Below are positions 11,377 to 22,200 of a stretch of DNA of 64,000 nucleotides, piece by piece. Under the pieces are notes generated by a model. The model was not told the origin of the DNA. It worked only from the letters and a program-made list of their open reading frames with translations, and ran no database searches. Positions within the stretch are counted from its first letter, which is position 1. Each line of letters begins with the position of its first letter. Source of the stretch: Rhizaria sp. SCN 62-66 (taxonomy: Eukaryota > Rhizaria, unplaced); NCBI GenBank assembly GCA_001724265.1, contig MEDY01000017.1, forward strand, positions 62,001-126,000. The letters are read 5' to 3'. The translations under genes and the position numbers were made by a program.

Positions 11377-12272
11377 GCAGCGCGAGCGGTGCGGCGGCGG
11401 ACGCGGAGACCGCGCTGGGAACGGCGTACCTCGAGTTCCGTCCCGCCGCGCCGCTCCCGCCGCTGCCGCAGACACAGACGGCGGCGGCGCTGGCGACCGT
11501 GTTGCTGGGCCTCACACTGGGGTCCGCGGCGCTGACGCTGACGCTGCTGTCGGTGCCCGTGCTCGCCGTCGTGCACTTCGGCTGGACGCTGGTGGTCTCG
11601 GCGGGCGTGCTGGCACTGCTGGCCGTGGTGCAACTGCCGCAACCGTCGCTGCTCGCGTGGGCCGTCACCTCGGGCCGTCTATCGGACACGGCGGCGTTCC
11701 TCCTCGCGCAGCTCACGCTCGCGGGCGCGGCCGCCGTGCTCGCGCTGGCGCCCTTCGGCACGGCCGTCCCGCTCGCGCTCTACTCCGACGCCGCGGCCGC
11801 CGCGGGGCAGACAGTCGACGCGGGCGACCTTCTGACGCTCACACCGGACTTCGGCATTGGCCCGATCGTGTTCGTCAGCGCCGCGGCCGTGCTCGTCGGC
11901 GCGGCGGCCGTGCTGCGGGCCGTGGCGCGCACGTTCCTGGCGCAGCGCGATCACCCCGCGACGGCGGGCACGTGGCGCCGCGCGGATGTGATGTCCGCCG
12001 TGTTCACCTCGCTGGGCGCTGTTGTGGGCGCCTCCATTGCGGCGGCTGTCATGGCCAGCATCGAGGTGCCGTGGTCAGCGCTGGGCGTGATGAACGGCAA
12101 TCCTGCGGCGATCGTCGCTGCGGCGGGCTCGGATGTCGGCCCCGCGTGGCTGCTGCTCGCGACGTTCGCGCCGCTGCTTGCGCTCTCGGTGGTTATGCTG
12201 CTTGTCTCGCTTGTCACGCATGAGAAGCTTGCGACGCCGCCTGTGCACTCGATCATCCCGCACCAGCATTAA
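5517..12272 (+). CDS. Giant SPX-like / MFS-like multi-pass membrane protein
   Basis: Uninterrupted 2,251-residue frame ending in TAA. Near residues 60-95 the segment FLPDWKVLKKVVKK resembles the Lys-rich first helix of SPX (inositol-pyrophosphate/phosphate sensing) domains; later helices are separated by long Ala/Ser/Gly insertions, so the SPX call is tentative. From about residue 1300 there are roughly six hydrophobic segments, then a charged loop (about 1640-1975), then about six more to the C-terminus. This is the 6+6 plan of major facilitator carriers, as in SPX-MFS vacuolar phosphate transporters. Three Lys-rich blocks (about 730-750, 1015-1042, 1667-1695) and a run of about 18 Gly (about 1935-1952) sit in the soluble parts. 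SPX-MFS proteins are usually near 700 residues, so most of the extra length is low complexity. Phosphate transport is an inference. Confidence 0.6.
11319..11371 (+). repeat. (GGC)n trinucleotide run encoding poly-Gly
   Basis: A nearly pure GGC repeat interrupted by one GGT, inside the cytosolic-loop coding region of the giant membrane protein; it encodes about 18 consecutive glycines followed by serines. Probably length-variable between strains. Confidence 0.85.
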
Positions 12273-12905
12273 GCGTCTTGGTGCACCAATCAATGGCGCG
12301 TTTTTAGCACGCGTTGTTGAAGTAATTTATTATTTTGATTCATTTTTAAACAACACATTATAACACTCAGAGTAACATTTCCAATCTCTGCGCTTAACTT
12401 AGAATAAATAGCGTTGGCTGATTACGTTGACGGATCATCAATAAATATTTTTGTTTAGACACACTACAGAGAAACCGCACCGATCTTTAGCATTGAACTT
12501 GCGACTGTATCACACATAAATGAACTGATTTCCGCTTATGCAGTCCGTGATGCGCTTTAGGTCACCAGTGGTCGTCAACCCACCATGTCAAACAACTATT
12601 TATGAACATTAACAAGACCCGGAAACTTTGATTTTGCTCGAATCTGTTATTACAGCTGTTACAACACAGCACAATACTTGTTGGTTTGCCCCTCTGTCTC
12701 ACTTTGGTGTCACAACAACGTACTCGCTGTAGGGAGCGAGAGGCTTTTAACTGAAGAGCGATACATAAATCAGATTGTATATTATGTCAATGTATTTTGC
12801 ACTGATGTCATAGAGCTTAATAAACAAACGATTGACCCGTTTTTAATTTCCCTGCTGGCCTTCATATCAAACCATTTTCGCCACGCTTAACGTCGGTGTC
12901 CCACT
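12273..12905. other. Convergent intergenic region, 633 bases
   Basis: AT-rich spacer between two convergent genes, so it should contain both 3' UTRs and no promoter. Two AATAAA hexamers at 12403-12408 and 12440-12445 are candidate polyadenylation signals for the plus-strand gene. Nothing else is recognisable. Confidence 0.5.
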
Positions 12906-14309
12906 TCAATCGATGTCGTCCGCAGCGCACGCCGCCTTGCCGCGCGCGCGCAACTCGTCCTCGGGACCCGCAGAAGCCGCAACGCCATCTGACTCCGGTC
13001 CAGACTCATCCTCCGAGTCCGAGACGATCGGCAGCGCCTTAGCTGGCGATTTGGCCGCCGCCGCCGCCGCAGCAGCAGCAGTCACCGAGGGCGGGGCGGT
13101 GGCGGGCGGCGCAGGGGACTTCGCTGGCGTCCCATTCACGCTCGCAGTCGAATGCGCGGGCTTGGCGGGCGTGCCGGTCTTCTTAGCCACCGCCGCCGCC
13201 GCCGCTGCTGTTCCAGTCTTGCCGGCAGCGCTCTTGTGGGCGGGCGAGGGCGGGGCGGCAGCGACGGCGAAGGCAGCTCCGGCCACGGGCGGCTGCTGCG
13301 GCTGCAGCGCGGCGGCAGGGATCTGCGCTCCCATAGCCGCATCTGCCGCGACGGCTGCGACGAGCGTCTCGGCCGCGGCGGCGCTGAGCCCCGTGGCGAG
13401 CGCGTTGAGCCGCGGGTAATGGGCCTCGCGGTCCTCACCCAGCGCGCGGACACAGAGCACGAGTCCCATCGCAGCGCGGGAAGCGCCAGGGCGGAGCTCG
13501 AGCGCGGTAGCGTAGTAGGCCAACGCGGCGGCAACGTTGCCTGCGCCCCCGAGCGAGTAGAGCACGTCGGCGTAGCGAATGTGCGTCGTCCAGGCCTCAG
13601 GGCGGAGCAGAAGCAGCTCCTCAAGCGACGTTTTGGCCTCGGGAAGCGCGTGGGCCATGATGTACAGGTCTGCGAGCTCGCTCCATGCCGCCGCGTCCTC
13701 GCCGTAGAGCGAGACGTGCGCGCTGAGCGCGGCGACGGCGTCGGAGAAGCGGCCCTGCATGCGGAGGTGCGCGGCGCGGCGGCGGCGGGCGGCCATGGCG
13801 GTGGCATCACGACGTGCAGAGCGGTCGTACCATTGAGCGGCCTCGGTCCACCGGTCCGCGGAGTCGTACACCAAAGCGCGCAGAGAGGCGACGCGCGCGG
13901 AAGAGCTAAAGCGGTGCTCGAGGGCCATGATGCACTCGTTGCGGAGCACGGGGAGCGCGGCGTCGATGGCGGCGACGCAGACTTGCTCGTATACGGACCA
14001 GATGTCGCGCGTCAGCAGAGTGACTGCGGAGGAGAAGAATGAGGACAAGTAGCGCGCCAGAGCCGGACGCGCCTGCTGGGCCTTGTACTCGGCAATGAGC
14101 GCAGTGCCGTGCTCGATCACTAGCAGAGGCTCGCGCAGGTGGCGCTTGCGGATGAGCTGGAGGAAGGTGAGTCGCGTCTGGATCGTGGCAGAAGAGTTCG
14201 GCTGCGAGACCAAGGGCGCGAGGCGCTCTGTGAGGACAGAGACGATGCTCGCATCGCTCACGTCGTCAAACTCCTCAGCCATTGACCTCTCGGAGCTGAG
14301 CAGTGCCAT
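12906..14309 (-). CDS. EMC2: ER membrane protein complex subunit 2 (TPR protein)
   Basis: 467 residues from the ATG at 14307-14309; a second ATG at 14280-14282 starts at MAEEFDD and is an equally good start. The EMC inserts tail-anchored and some multi-pass proteins into the ER membrane; EMC2 is the cytosolic TPR scaffold. TPR-like helices run from about residue 85 to 300. The EMC2-typical passages are the WSVYEQV segment, the RFSDAVAALSAHVSLYGEDAAAW repeat (here split over two helices) and the YADVLYSLGGAGN loop. After about residue 330 the protein becomes an Ala/Pro/Lys/Ser tail with an acidic Ser/Glu patch, which usual EMC2 proteins (near 300 residues) lack. Ends in TGA. No intron seen. 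Confidence 0.85.
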   Translation of the reverse strand: MALLSSERSMAEEFDDVSDASIVSVLTERLAPLVSQPNSSATIQTRLTFLQLIRKRHLREPLLVIEHGTALIAEYKAQQARPALARYLSSFFSSAVTLLTRDIWSVYEQVCVAAIDAALPVLRNECIMALEHRFSSSARVASLRALVYDSADRWTEAAQWYDRSARRDATAMAARRRRAAHLRMQGRFSDAVAALSAHVSLYGEDAAAWSELADLYIMAHALPEAKTSLEELLLLRPEAWTTHIRYADVLYSLGGAGNVAAALAYYATALELRPGASRAAMGLVLCVRALGEDREAHYPRLNALATGLSAAAAETLVAAVAADAAMGAQIPAAALQPQQPPVAGAAFAVAAAPPSPAHKSAAGKTGTAAAAAAVAKKTGTPAKPAHSTASVNGTPAKSPAPPATAPPSVTAAAAAAAAAKSPAKALPIVSDSEDESGPESDGVAASAGPEDELRARGKAACAADDID

Positions 14310-14655
14310 AGCGTGATCCGGGGAGACAGCAAGGGGGTTGAATACGGATTGGTGGTGCGAAGAGGAGGTGGCAAGTGGGGAAAAAGAGAAGGAGTGATAG
14401 GAGAAAATTCAACAAAATCGCGGGATACTCTAAATATATAATATGTAGTCCACTGTTAAAACTATATCTTCTTAATTACATTCCTATACAATGATGGGGT
14501 AATGAAGATCTCGTCTTCTTAAGATGCGGCCTCCTGATGCCGGCTCGTACTGCGAAGGACGAGACTCTGCCAGCACTCATTCGTCGAAGCAGATGTCACA
14601 AAGTCTCACAACAAGCCTTGTTTCACCCACATTCATATAGTGCCGCACTTCCGCT
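14310..14655. promoter_or_regulatory. Divergent intergenic region between EMC2 and the SMYD gene
   Basis: 346 bases between genes transcribed away from each other; both promoters must lie here. The centre, around 14420-14480, is strongly AT-rich with TATA-like stretches (14431-14440). No defined motif is claimed. Confidence 0.4.
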
Positions 14656-16977
14656 ATGTCGCAGAAGAAAGCCGGTGCGACCCCTGTCGCCTGTCCGGTG
14701 AATCCATACGCGTCGATGCGTCTCGGCCCTGTTGCGACCTTCGACGCCCCCGTGCTCGTCCCGGCCGACGTCGACGACTCGACAGCTCTGCTGCGCGACA
14801 AAGTCAACGCACGCGCGACGCAGCTTGTGTTCGGCGTTACTGACATCGCCAATGACCCCTGTGGTCGCCGCACCGTCGCACGCCAGGCTCTGGCGCCAGG
14901 CACGATTGTGCTCCAGGAGAAGCCAATGATCTGGACTCCGTTCTGGGACGAGCGCGCGGCAACCTGCCGCGGCTGCACCAAGCCCCTGCCGACGCCCGCG
15001 ACTGAGCGCGACGGCAGCGAGGCCATGTGGGCTTTCTGCTCCGCCGCCTGCAAGGACGCCACGGCCTGGCTAGTCGCCCTCGAGGCACCTCTGACCCCTA
15101 AGTACGCCGAGATCTGCTCAACGGTTCCCATGGATCCATGTCTGCTGCGCGTCGCTGTGCAGCTCATTCTCACGCAGGCCCACGCGCGGCTTGCTCCCGA
15201 GTCGGCCGTGGCGCAGCAGGCGCGTGGCGAGCGGTTCGCGGTCGGCGCGCAAGGTTTCGTCGAGTCGTCACTCGCGGACGTCCAAGGCCTCGCGTCGCAC
15301 GAAGGCCTGCTGTCCCCCGAGAGCGCCGCTGTCGTCGCCGAGGCCGCGCGGCTGTGCTGGCCGCACGTGCCCGCGCAGGTCAAAACCACTCTGTCACTCA
15401 CTCTGCCTGCCTTCACCACGGCGATCGTCGCCATGTCGTCCCGCATCAACGCCAACGCGCACGCCCTTCACCAGCCTGACGCCGGCAACCCTTTCGGCCT
15501 CGGCCTTTTCCCCACGGCCGCTTTCTTCAACCACTCGTGCTACCCCAACTGCGTGTTCGTCAACGCAGGCGCCAGTCTCGTCGTGCGCGCCATCCGCCCC
15601 GTGCGCGCTGGCGAGGAGCTCTGCGTCAACTACACTTCGCTCGACGCCGACCGTCTCGCGCGCCGCACCGCGCTGCTGCGCGAGAAAAGCTTCTTCTGTC
15701 ACTGCCGCCGCTGCGAGCTCGCCCCCGCGGACGAGGACGAGCGCCGCCACTTCGCCGCAGACGCCGCGCTGGCGGGAGTGCGCGCGGTCCCGCTGTCAGA
15801 GCGCGACGCTGCGGCGCTCAGCCTCGTCGACACGACTGAAGCGTTCTTACCGGCTGCGCCCGGCGCGGCGCTGCTCGGCAACGGCACGGCCACGGCGCCG
15901 GCGGCCGCGGGCGTGGTGATCAACATGGCCGCGATCCCCGGCGGCATCTATATCGAGGATAACCTGCCCTTTTACGCACCGCCGCCCACTGCTGCTGCCA
16001 CAGCTGCTGCTGCTGCTGCTGATGCTGCTGCTGCTGATGCTGCTGCTGCTGATGCGACTGCGAGCAGTGAGACTGCTTCACAGACGCAGGCTGCCAAGAC
16101 CAAGGGCGGCAAGAGCAAGGGTGGTAAGGGCGGCAACAAGAAGAAGGGCGGCAAGAAGGGCGGAGACAGCGACAGTGACTTCGATTTTAGCGACGACGAC
16201 AACGACTCCTCCGCTGCCGCCGCTGGCGCCTGCGCTGGTCTCGCCGCCGCTGCCGCCGCTGCATGCGCCGGCGCTGACTCCTCTCCGTCCAGCCCTGTCG
16301 TTGATGACGTTGCCGACGATGCTGCGGTGGCGGCGCAAAAGGGCCCGCGCGAGTATGTCTTCGCGAGCTACCCTGACGAGCCTTCCCCCGGCTCCACCGA
16401 CGCCGACGAGTGGCAGAAGTCTTACCTCGACAGCCACACTGCGCGCTCCTCCGCCGCCCCCGCCGACGCGCCTGCGATCTCCCTCCGCGCCGCCACGCTC
16501 GAGCGCGCGCGCGCGGCGCACACTGCCGTCGCGCGCGCCAGCGAGATCTATCAGGCTGACGGGGGCACCATGGCCGGCCGCCGCGCCGCGCTCGATGCGG
16601 CTCTGTTGCAGTGCAAGATGCATCTCGTGCCCGGACACGAGCTCTTCTTCACCGTGCTCCCACTGCTGGTCAACGTGGCGACCAAGCAGCGCGATTTCAC
16701 CGCGAAGCTCGAGTTCGCGCGCGCCTACGCCGCCATGGCCGAGCGCGTGTTCCCTGCCGCGTTCCCGCCGTTGAGCAACGTCTTCGTCGGGCTGGAGCAG
16801 GCGGCCGCGCGCGTGGAGGAGGCCGCTGCGGGCGCGCCAGGGAAGAAGCTGCTTGCGGGCCGTATGCGTGCGCTGCGCAAGACGGCCTATGCGCGGCAGA
16901 TTGAGGTCACCGCAACGTGCTATGGCAAGGATGACGCGCGCGTCAAGGCGCTTCAGGACAAGCTCAGCAAGCTCTAA
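14656..16977 (+). CDS. SET and MYND domain (SMYD-type) lysine methyltransferase
   Basis: 773 residues, ending in TAA. The family transfers methyl groups from SAM to lysines of histones or other proteins. The start of the SET domain is near residue 70, interrupted by a reduced MYND zinc finger (CRGC at about 107-110, later FCSAAC at about 132-137). The catalytic core motif FFNHSCYPNC is near residue 290, followed by GEELCVNYTS, and the post-SET cysteine cluster CHCRRC is near 348-353, all as in SMYD proteins. Between about 390 and 570 there is a low-complexity insertion of Ala runs, a KGGKSKGGKGG block and an acidic stretch. The C-terminal helices resemble the SMYD TPR-like region. The usual SMYD length is 430-490, so the insertion explains most of the excess. 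The substrate cannot be inferred. Confidence 0.85.
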   Translation: MSQKKAGATPVACPVNPYASMRLGPVATFDAPVLVPADVDDSTALLRDKVNARATQLVFGVTDIANDPCGRRTVARQALAPGTIVLQEKPMIWTPFWDERAATCRGCTKPLPTPATERDGSEAMWAFCSAACKDATAWLVALEAPLTPKYAEICSTVPMDPCLLRVAVQLILTQAHARLAPESAVAQQARGERFAVGAQGFVESSLADVQGLASHEGLLSPESAAVVAEAARLCWPHVPAQVKTTLSLTLPAFTTAIVAMSSRINANAHALHQPDAGNPFGLGLFPTAAFFNHSCYPNCVFVNAGASLVVRAIRPVRAGEELCVNYTSLDADRLARRTALLREKSFFCHCRRCELAPADEDERRHFAADAALAGVRAVPLSERDAAALSLVDTTEAFLPAAPGAALLGNGTATAPAAAGVVINMAAIPGGIYIEDNLPFYAPPPTAAATAAAAAADAAAADAAAADATASSETASQTQAAKTKGGKSKGGKGGNKKKGGKKGGDSDSDFDFSDDDNDSSAAAAGACAGLAAAAAAACAGADSSPSSPVVDDVADDAAVAAQKGPREYVFASYPDEPSPGSTDADEWQKSYLDSHTARSSAAPADAPAISLRAATLERARAAHTAVARASEIYQADGGTMAGRRAALDAALLQCKMHLVPGHELFFTVLPLLVNVATKQRDFTAKLEFARAYAAMAERVFPAAFPPLSNVFVGLEQAAARVEEAAAGAPGKKLLAGRMRALRKTAYARQIEVTATCYGKDDARVKALQDKLSKL

Positions 16978-17207
16978 GCCAACAAACTGCTAACTACAAA
17001 CTAACAACAAACCATCATCATTTCATTTACTTAGTCTCCGTGTCAACATTCGTAAATAACGATTATATTATTTACAATAAACTTCCTTTGAAAAATCGAG
17101 TCAAATATTGGTTGTATTGTGTTTTGTCGAAAAGGATGGCCATCTTATGATGCCTATCGCCAATCAAACCGTCTCATATTATTCGATCAAAGCGACGACT
17201 TAGTTGC
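16978..17207. other. Short convergent spacer with candidate poly(A) signal
   Basis: 230 bases between the convergent SMYD and BMT5 genes. AATAAA at 17076-17081 on the plus strand, 99 bases past the SMYD stop, is a plausible polyadenylation signal. Confidence 0.45.
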
Positions 17208-18860
17208 TCAGATCCAGCCGCGAAGCTTGGGCTTGTTCTTGCCACGACGCGCCTTGTTGCGCTGCTTGTGCTTCTTCTTCTTCTCCCGCTCCTCCTCGGC
17301 CGCCTTCAGTTTCTTCGGATCAAGCTCGCCGTCGGCATCGAGACCGAGCGAGAAATCGCGCTGCCCCGGCGCGGCGCGGGCAAAGACAAACGTGCGCGCC
17401 GTGTTATCTGCGAGTACGTTATCCAGCTCGTTGCGGTAGCCGCGCGTGCGCCGGTGCTCGTAGCCGTCGTACAGCAGCGGCGAGAACGGCGTGCACCGGT
17501 TCAGCGCGAGGCGGGGGAAGCGCGCCCACAGTGTGCCTTCAGCGGCCTCAGTCTCCGTCTCGCGCTGCGCCTGCGCCTGGCTCTGCATCTCGTTGAGCTG
17601 CTTGGCGAGCAGCGTGGGACGCCAGCGGTCGTACGGGTGACCAGTCTTAAGCGTGATGTGGATCTCGCCGCCGCGGTCCTCGTCGCGCGCGCGCTGCTCC
17701 ATCGCGCGGACGATGCTCTTCTCGAGCTTCGTCTCGTTGAACGTCACCTGCTTGTGGCGGCCAACGCGTGAGAGCACCTGGGAGACGAGAGCGGGGTCGC
17801 GCGCGTCGAGCGTCTCCGCGGGGAGCCCGGTCTCGTAGTTGGCGGAAAACGCGCCTGACGCGGCCAGCGACGCGGACTTGGCGGCCTGCAACGCAATCTC
17901 AGCGGCCTCGGCAGCGGCGTCGCGGTCGAGCCGCGGCTTGCGCATGAGCGGGATGGCCTGCGAGAGGAACTTGATGATGAGCGCCTGGTTCTCGGCCACA
18001 GCGCGGTCCTTGTCGGACTCACCGGAGCCTGCGTGGGGGAAGTTGAACACGATGCGGTCAAAGCGGTTGGCTGGGACGAGCTTGGAGGCCGTGAGGAGCG
18101 AGTGCATGGCAGTGGCGTCGACGTCGAAGACGACGCGAGCGCCCGCGGCGTGGAGTTCAGCGAGGACGTCGGGCAAGTCGGGATACTTTTCCAGCGTCTC
18201 CTCCAGAGAGTCGTAGCATGTCACCAGGAGATTGGCGCCAATAGTCGCGGCCTTGGCCTCCTTAGCGGCCAGCTCGCGGCGCGCGACGGCCTCGGGACTC
18301 ATATCCTCCTCCTCTTCCTCAAAGTCCTCGTCAGCATCTTCCTCAGCGTCTTCGTCCTCGTCGTCATCGGCATCGCCTTCGTCGGAGCCGTCCTCGTCCT
18401 CGTCCTCGATGGCGTCAACGCCGTCCTCATCCTCGTCCTCCATCTCGTCGCCCTCGAAATCGCCCTCGAAGCCGTCGTCCTCGTCCTCGTCCGCGTCGTC
18501 GACCTCCTCATCGTCGTCGTCATTATCGTTGTTCATTGTCTTGCCCTTGCCGGACTTGCCGGCAAGCGAGGGCGGCACCGCAGGCAGGCCCTGACGCGTG
18601 CGGAACAGACGCACAAGTGCGCGCGCAAAGCTGCAGTTGGCCTCACCGACGAGCAGGATCTGCTGCCACTCCTCGTAAGGGTGCTTGAAGTTGCGGAGCT
18701 TGGCACGGGCGGTACGCACTTTGTCTTCGTCCTCGCGGCGCTTCAGTTTGTACTTGCGGAAGGACGCATCGGCCTGCATCTCCTTGAACTGGCGCGACAG
18801 GTTCATCATCTTCGGCCGACGGTGGCCGTGGTTGCCAATTTTGGTCGTGAAGCGACCCAT
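17208..18860 (-). CDS. BMT5: BMT5-type 25S/28S rRNA (uridine-N3) methyltransferase (DUF2431)
   Basis: 550 residues from the ATG at 18858-18860, ending in TGA. Yeast Bmt5 methylates N3 of a uridine in 25S rRNA using SAM and acts in the nucleolus. The Rossmann-fold glycine motif ILLVGEANCSFARAL is at about 68-82, the family motif FNFPHAGSGE near 272, and the C-terminal family signature FSPLLYDGYEHRRTRGY near 457-473. An acidic Asp/Glu insertion at about 109-200 separates the first SAM motif from the rest of the domain and is not typical of the family. The very C-terminus is Lys/Arg rich, consistent with a nucleolar or RNA-binding tail. It is convergent with the SMYD gene. Confidence 0.88.
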   Translation of the reverse strand: MGRFTTKIGNHGHRRPKMMNLSRQFKEMQADASFRKYKLKRREDEDKVRTARAKLRNFKHPYEEWQQILLVGEANCSFARALVRLFRTRQGLPAVPPSLAGKSGKGKTMNNDNDDDDEEVDDADEDEDDGFEGDFEGDEMEDEDEDGVDAIEDEDEDGSDEGDADDDEDEDAEEDADEDFEEEEEDMSPEAVARRELAAKEAKAATIGANLLVTCYDSLEETLEKYPDLPDVLAELHAAGARVVFDVDATAMHSLLTASKLVPANRFDRIVFNFPHAGSGESDKDRAVAENQALIIKFLSQAIPLMRKPRLDRDAAAEAAEIALQAAKSASLAASGAFSANYETGLPAETLDARDPALVSQVLSRVGRHKQVTFNETKLEKSIVRAMEQRARDEDRGGEIHITLKTGHPYDRWRPTLLAKQLNEMQSQAQAQRETETEAAEGTLWARFPRLALNRCTPFSPLLYDGYEHRRTRGYRNELDNVLADNTARTFVFARAAPGQRDFSLGLDADGELDPKKLKAAEEEREKKKKHKQRNKARRGKNKPKLRGWI

Positions 18861-19272
18861 TGGACTCTAAAGCGGAACGAAAAGAAGCGGGCAATTGGGA
18901 AGGACGGGGTGAGCTTTAATGACCTGGCTTAGCGACAGCATAGTCGACTAAAGAGATAAATTACTATTTCTAATTAAATTTATGCGCATATAGTCTTAAA
19001 CACATGTCCACATAATCATATGACGATGTGAAATTGGCGTAACTACTACTCGCCGTAGCCGCATTGAGGAGCTCTTCCGATCGAATACAGCCGAGCCAGC
19101 TTCCAGACCGCACCAGAAATATCATGTGTGGCCAGGACGAAATATCGCGGATACGGCGGCTGAACCAATGGACTTACTAATAAAAATGCAATTTATTCAA
19201 TCTTCTAAGTATTGACTATTCAATTTTTAAGTAACCGCGTAAATATAAATCAATTTGAAGCGCGTATCTCTT
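18861..19272. other. Intergenic region, 412 bases
   Basis: AT-rich spacer between the BMT5 start and the end of the VPS13-family gene, both on the minus strand. It should contain the BMT5 promoter and the VPS13-family 3' UTR. No RNA gene or repeat is seen. Confidence 0.45.
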
Positions 19273-22200
19273 TCAAAAGAAGCGTCGCCAGAGCGAATCG
19301 AAGATTCCCTTAAGCACGACGCCAGCCAGACGAGGCAGGTTCTCGACCGCGTCCGCCACATAATGCGCCACTAACAGCTCACCCACTGTGCGCGAGTCCA
19401 CGCGCACTGCGCCGCAAGTCTGCTGCGAGTCTCCACCGACGACTGTACTCGTGTTCACGATAGTGGTGCTTGTGCTTGCACTTGCGCTCGATGCTGGCAC
19501 GGCTGCCGTGCTCGCGGTGGCCCGCCCTGCAGCAGTTGCTGCGGCAGAGGGTGGCGCTGCCACCGTTCCTAGCGGGACGGCGCGGAGATGCAGTGCAGTT
19601 GTGGTCACGTCAAGCCTGTCACACTGCAAGTCAAGCGGCACTGCGCGTCGCATCGCGGCTACTGCCACAGCAGCTGTCGCAGCAACATCAAGCGTACTGC
19701 CCTCTGTCTCAGCAACGTTCCTGTCTGAGGAGTTGGAAGTGCCTGCGGGGGTAAGCAATCCCGTTTCACGGACGGCAGAAGCAAGTGTCGCAAGTGAGAG
19801 TGATGGAATGGTGGCATTTGCTGTTGCTGCCGCTGCAGCAGCAAGCATCGGTGTGGCGTTCACAGCGGTCGTGGCAGATGCAGCAGTCCCAGCGTTCCGG
19901 CGCCCACGCAGTTTCAAAGACAGACGTGCTGTAATAGCAGGGGCACGCAGCAGCGCCAGGGGCAGCAGCGTTGACGGAGATGCGGCATCGGTGGGTGTCA
20001 ACAGCGTTTCAGCTAAGGCAGGCATCGCAGTTGCCATAGCGGCGACGCGTGAGACTGTCTCAGTTCCTGAAAGCACAAGCGCAGTGATTGCGGGCGCCAA
20101 GGCGGTGACTGTCGCCTCTGCGTCGCGAACATTGACACGAATAAGAGGCTGTGTTGCGCGTGCAACAGGCAATGCACTCGTGCCTGGCGCCGCCTTTGCG
20201 TTGCTGGGTAGTGTAGTCATATCCTCATCTTGTGTGGATGAGTCGAATGCGAGCAGACTCGCTGCGGTGAGATCAACTGACGATGCTGAACTAGGCGGGA
20301 AATCAAGTCGCCAGTGTTGCGCACCCGGCGGTGCAGTATCATTCGCAAGCGTAAGCGCGCGAGAGCCAACTGTGAGCATGCACAGTGCAGGTCCTGAACT
20401 TAATGCGTTATCCGTCGCGTCAACGCCGACGCGCGTGGAGACTAAACCCAACTCAACAAGCGGCTCAACACTTCCGTTCGTATCGGAAACTGCTGCAGCG
20501 GTGAGAGATGCAAGAGATGTGACCGTGAACATCGCCTGTGTGGGAACGCATCCCGTAGCAGCGCTACCCAGGCACGCCGGCGGCAACAGTGCGAGCTCAT
20601 TCTCCAACTGCGGAGCAAACGCTGATGGGATTGAAAGTGGTAACACGGCAGACACGAGCGCGCGTGCGGCTGTTGAAGTGTGGAACAATGTTAACGGCAA
20701 TAGTACGCTGCGATGCGTTAGTCCCGTGAGTGAAATAGTAGCCAGAGGCTTTGCAGAGTGCGTCGAATCAGCTTGACTCAGAAGAGTGGCGGTCAGTGCA
20801 GCAACAGAAATGTCAATCGAGCCTTGCGCACGGATTAAGTGCAATGGACGAGGGACACCCTGTGTCATCAACGACTTCGGTGCGGGTGTGTCAGGCAGCT
20901 TGATGATTGCGTACGTTGTTCCGTTGTCAGAAACAGTAACTGTAAGCACCAATGTCTGTGTCGCCCCGCTTGCACCTTCGCCGGACGTTGATAGTCTATC
21001 GTCAGCATGGGATTGTGAGGAGACATCAGAGTGGGAAGAAGTCGAATCCGCATTTGAATACGGCTGATGGTTATGTTGTGTTCTATGATGCGCAAATTTA
21101 ACAACGATGGGTTGTCCCTTGCCTTGGTTGCTCAGGTCTGTGGATATTTGGACTGGATGCGATGGTGCAGACCAAGGGCCCCAGGTCGCGGGTCGCGTCA
21201 GCGGCCGGCGGCAAGATACGCTCAACGACACAGCCTCTTGAACTCTGTCTTGCGAATTAGCGTTTGCGTCAACTTCTATTTTTTGACGTGCGGAGCCGGA
21301 GTCAAGCACGGCAATGCTGCCGGGTTGTCCCAGCCAAACGGGATCTAGCGCAAGCTCCACTGCTGCATGCGCGGGCAGCGAGTGTGGCGCGTGCGTGGGG
21401 AATGCTACTGCCGCCGAGACTAGCGCGGGCTGCCCTGCAACGCCGGCTGCACCGCCAGAGAAGCCCATCGACGATAGTAATGAAGAGGAGCGCGCGCGAC
21501 CGCGGCTGGCAGCGGCTGCAGCAGCAGCGTCGAGACTTTGCTTGTCAAACCCGCCTGCGCCTCTGCGAGGAAGCTTCTGGCCTTTGGCTGCAGCGCCAGG
21601 TGCAGTCGCTGCAAACGGCAGAAACGGTAAAGGTGTGACGCGCAGCTCAAGAGGCGTTGCGTTCACCAATACAACGCTGTTGACGACACGGCCAACAGCA
21701 GCGGCAGCCGACGCAGCTGCTGTAGATGACGAATGTGCATTGACGACCCCCTTACCAGATGAAGAAAATAGCGCCTGCGCCAACAGTCCGCTGTCATCAT
21801 CTATATCAATCACCGTTGAGACACAGTTTCCACGTGTGCGCCGTTTCGTGTCGCTCTTTTCTGAGACTTGCAACGTCGTGTTGGATAGCGCGTCAGCGTT
21901 AGCGGCCGCAGTAACGCGCGCCGCAACTGTTGAGCCTACTGTAGCCGCAGTACCAGTGCGCTTGCTCGCAGGCACCATAGTTGCCGTAGGCCCCGGCGCA
22001 GTACGTGCGCCCAGTGCAGGCGCGGGTAACACTGTTGCCACAAACAGTTGGGGCAGCGCTGCAGCGGCGCGTGGTGCCGGGCTCCATAGCGTTGCGCCCA
22101 CGTCTGATTCAACGGTAGGAAAACTGGGCAGCGTAGTTGCGGTAGCGACTGACGGCCGCTGACGCCCTCCATTGGCACTAACGGCGCCGCAACTCGGGCC

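Noticed and set aside
8710-11761. Long open frames opposite the giant membrane-protein gene (up to 409 codons)
   Set aside because: Antisense to a GC-rich gene with strong third-position bias; composed of Arg/Ala or Ser/Ala runs with no family resemblance. Shadow frames.
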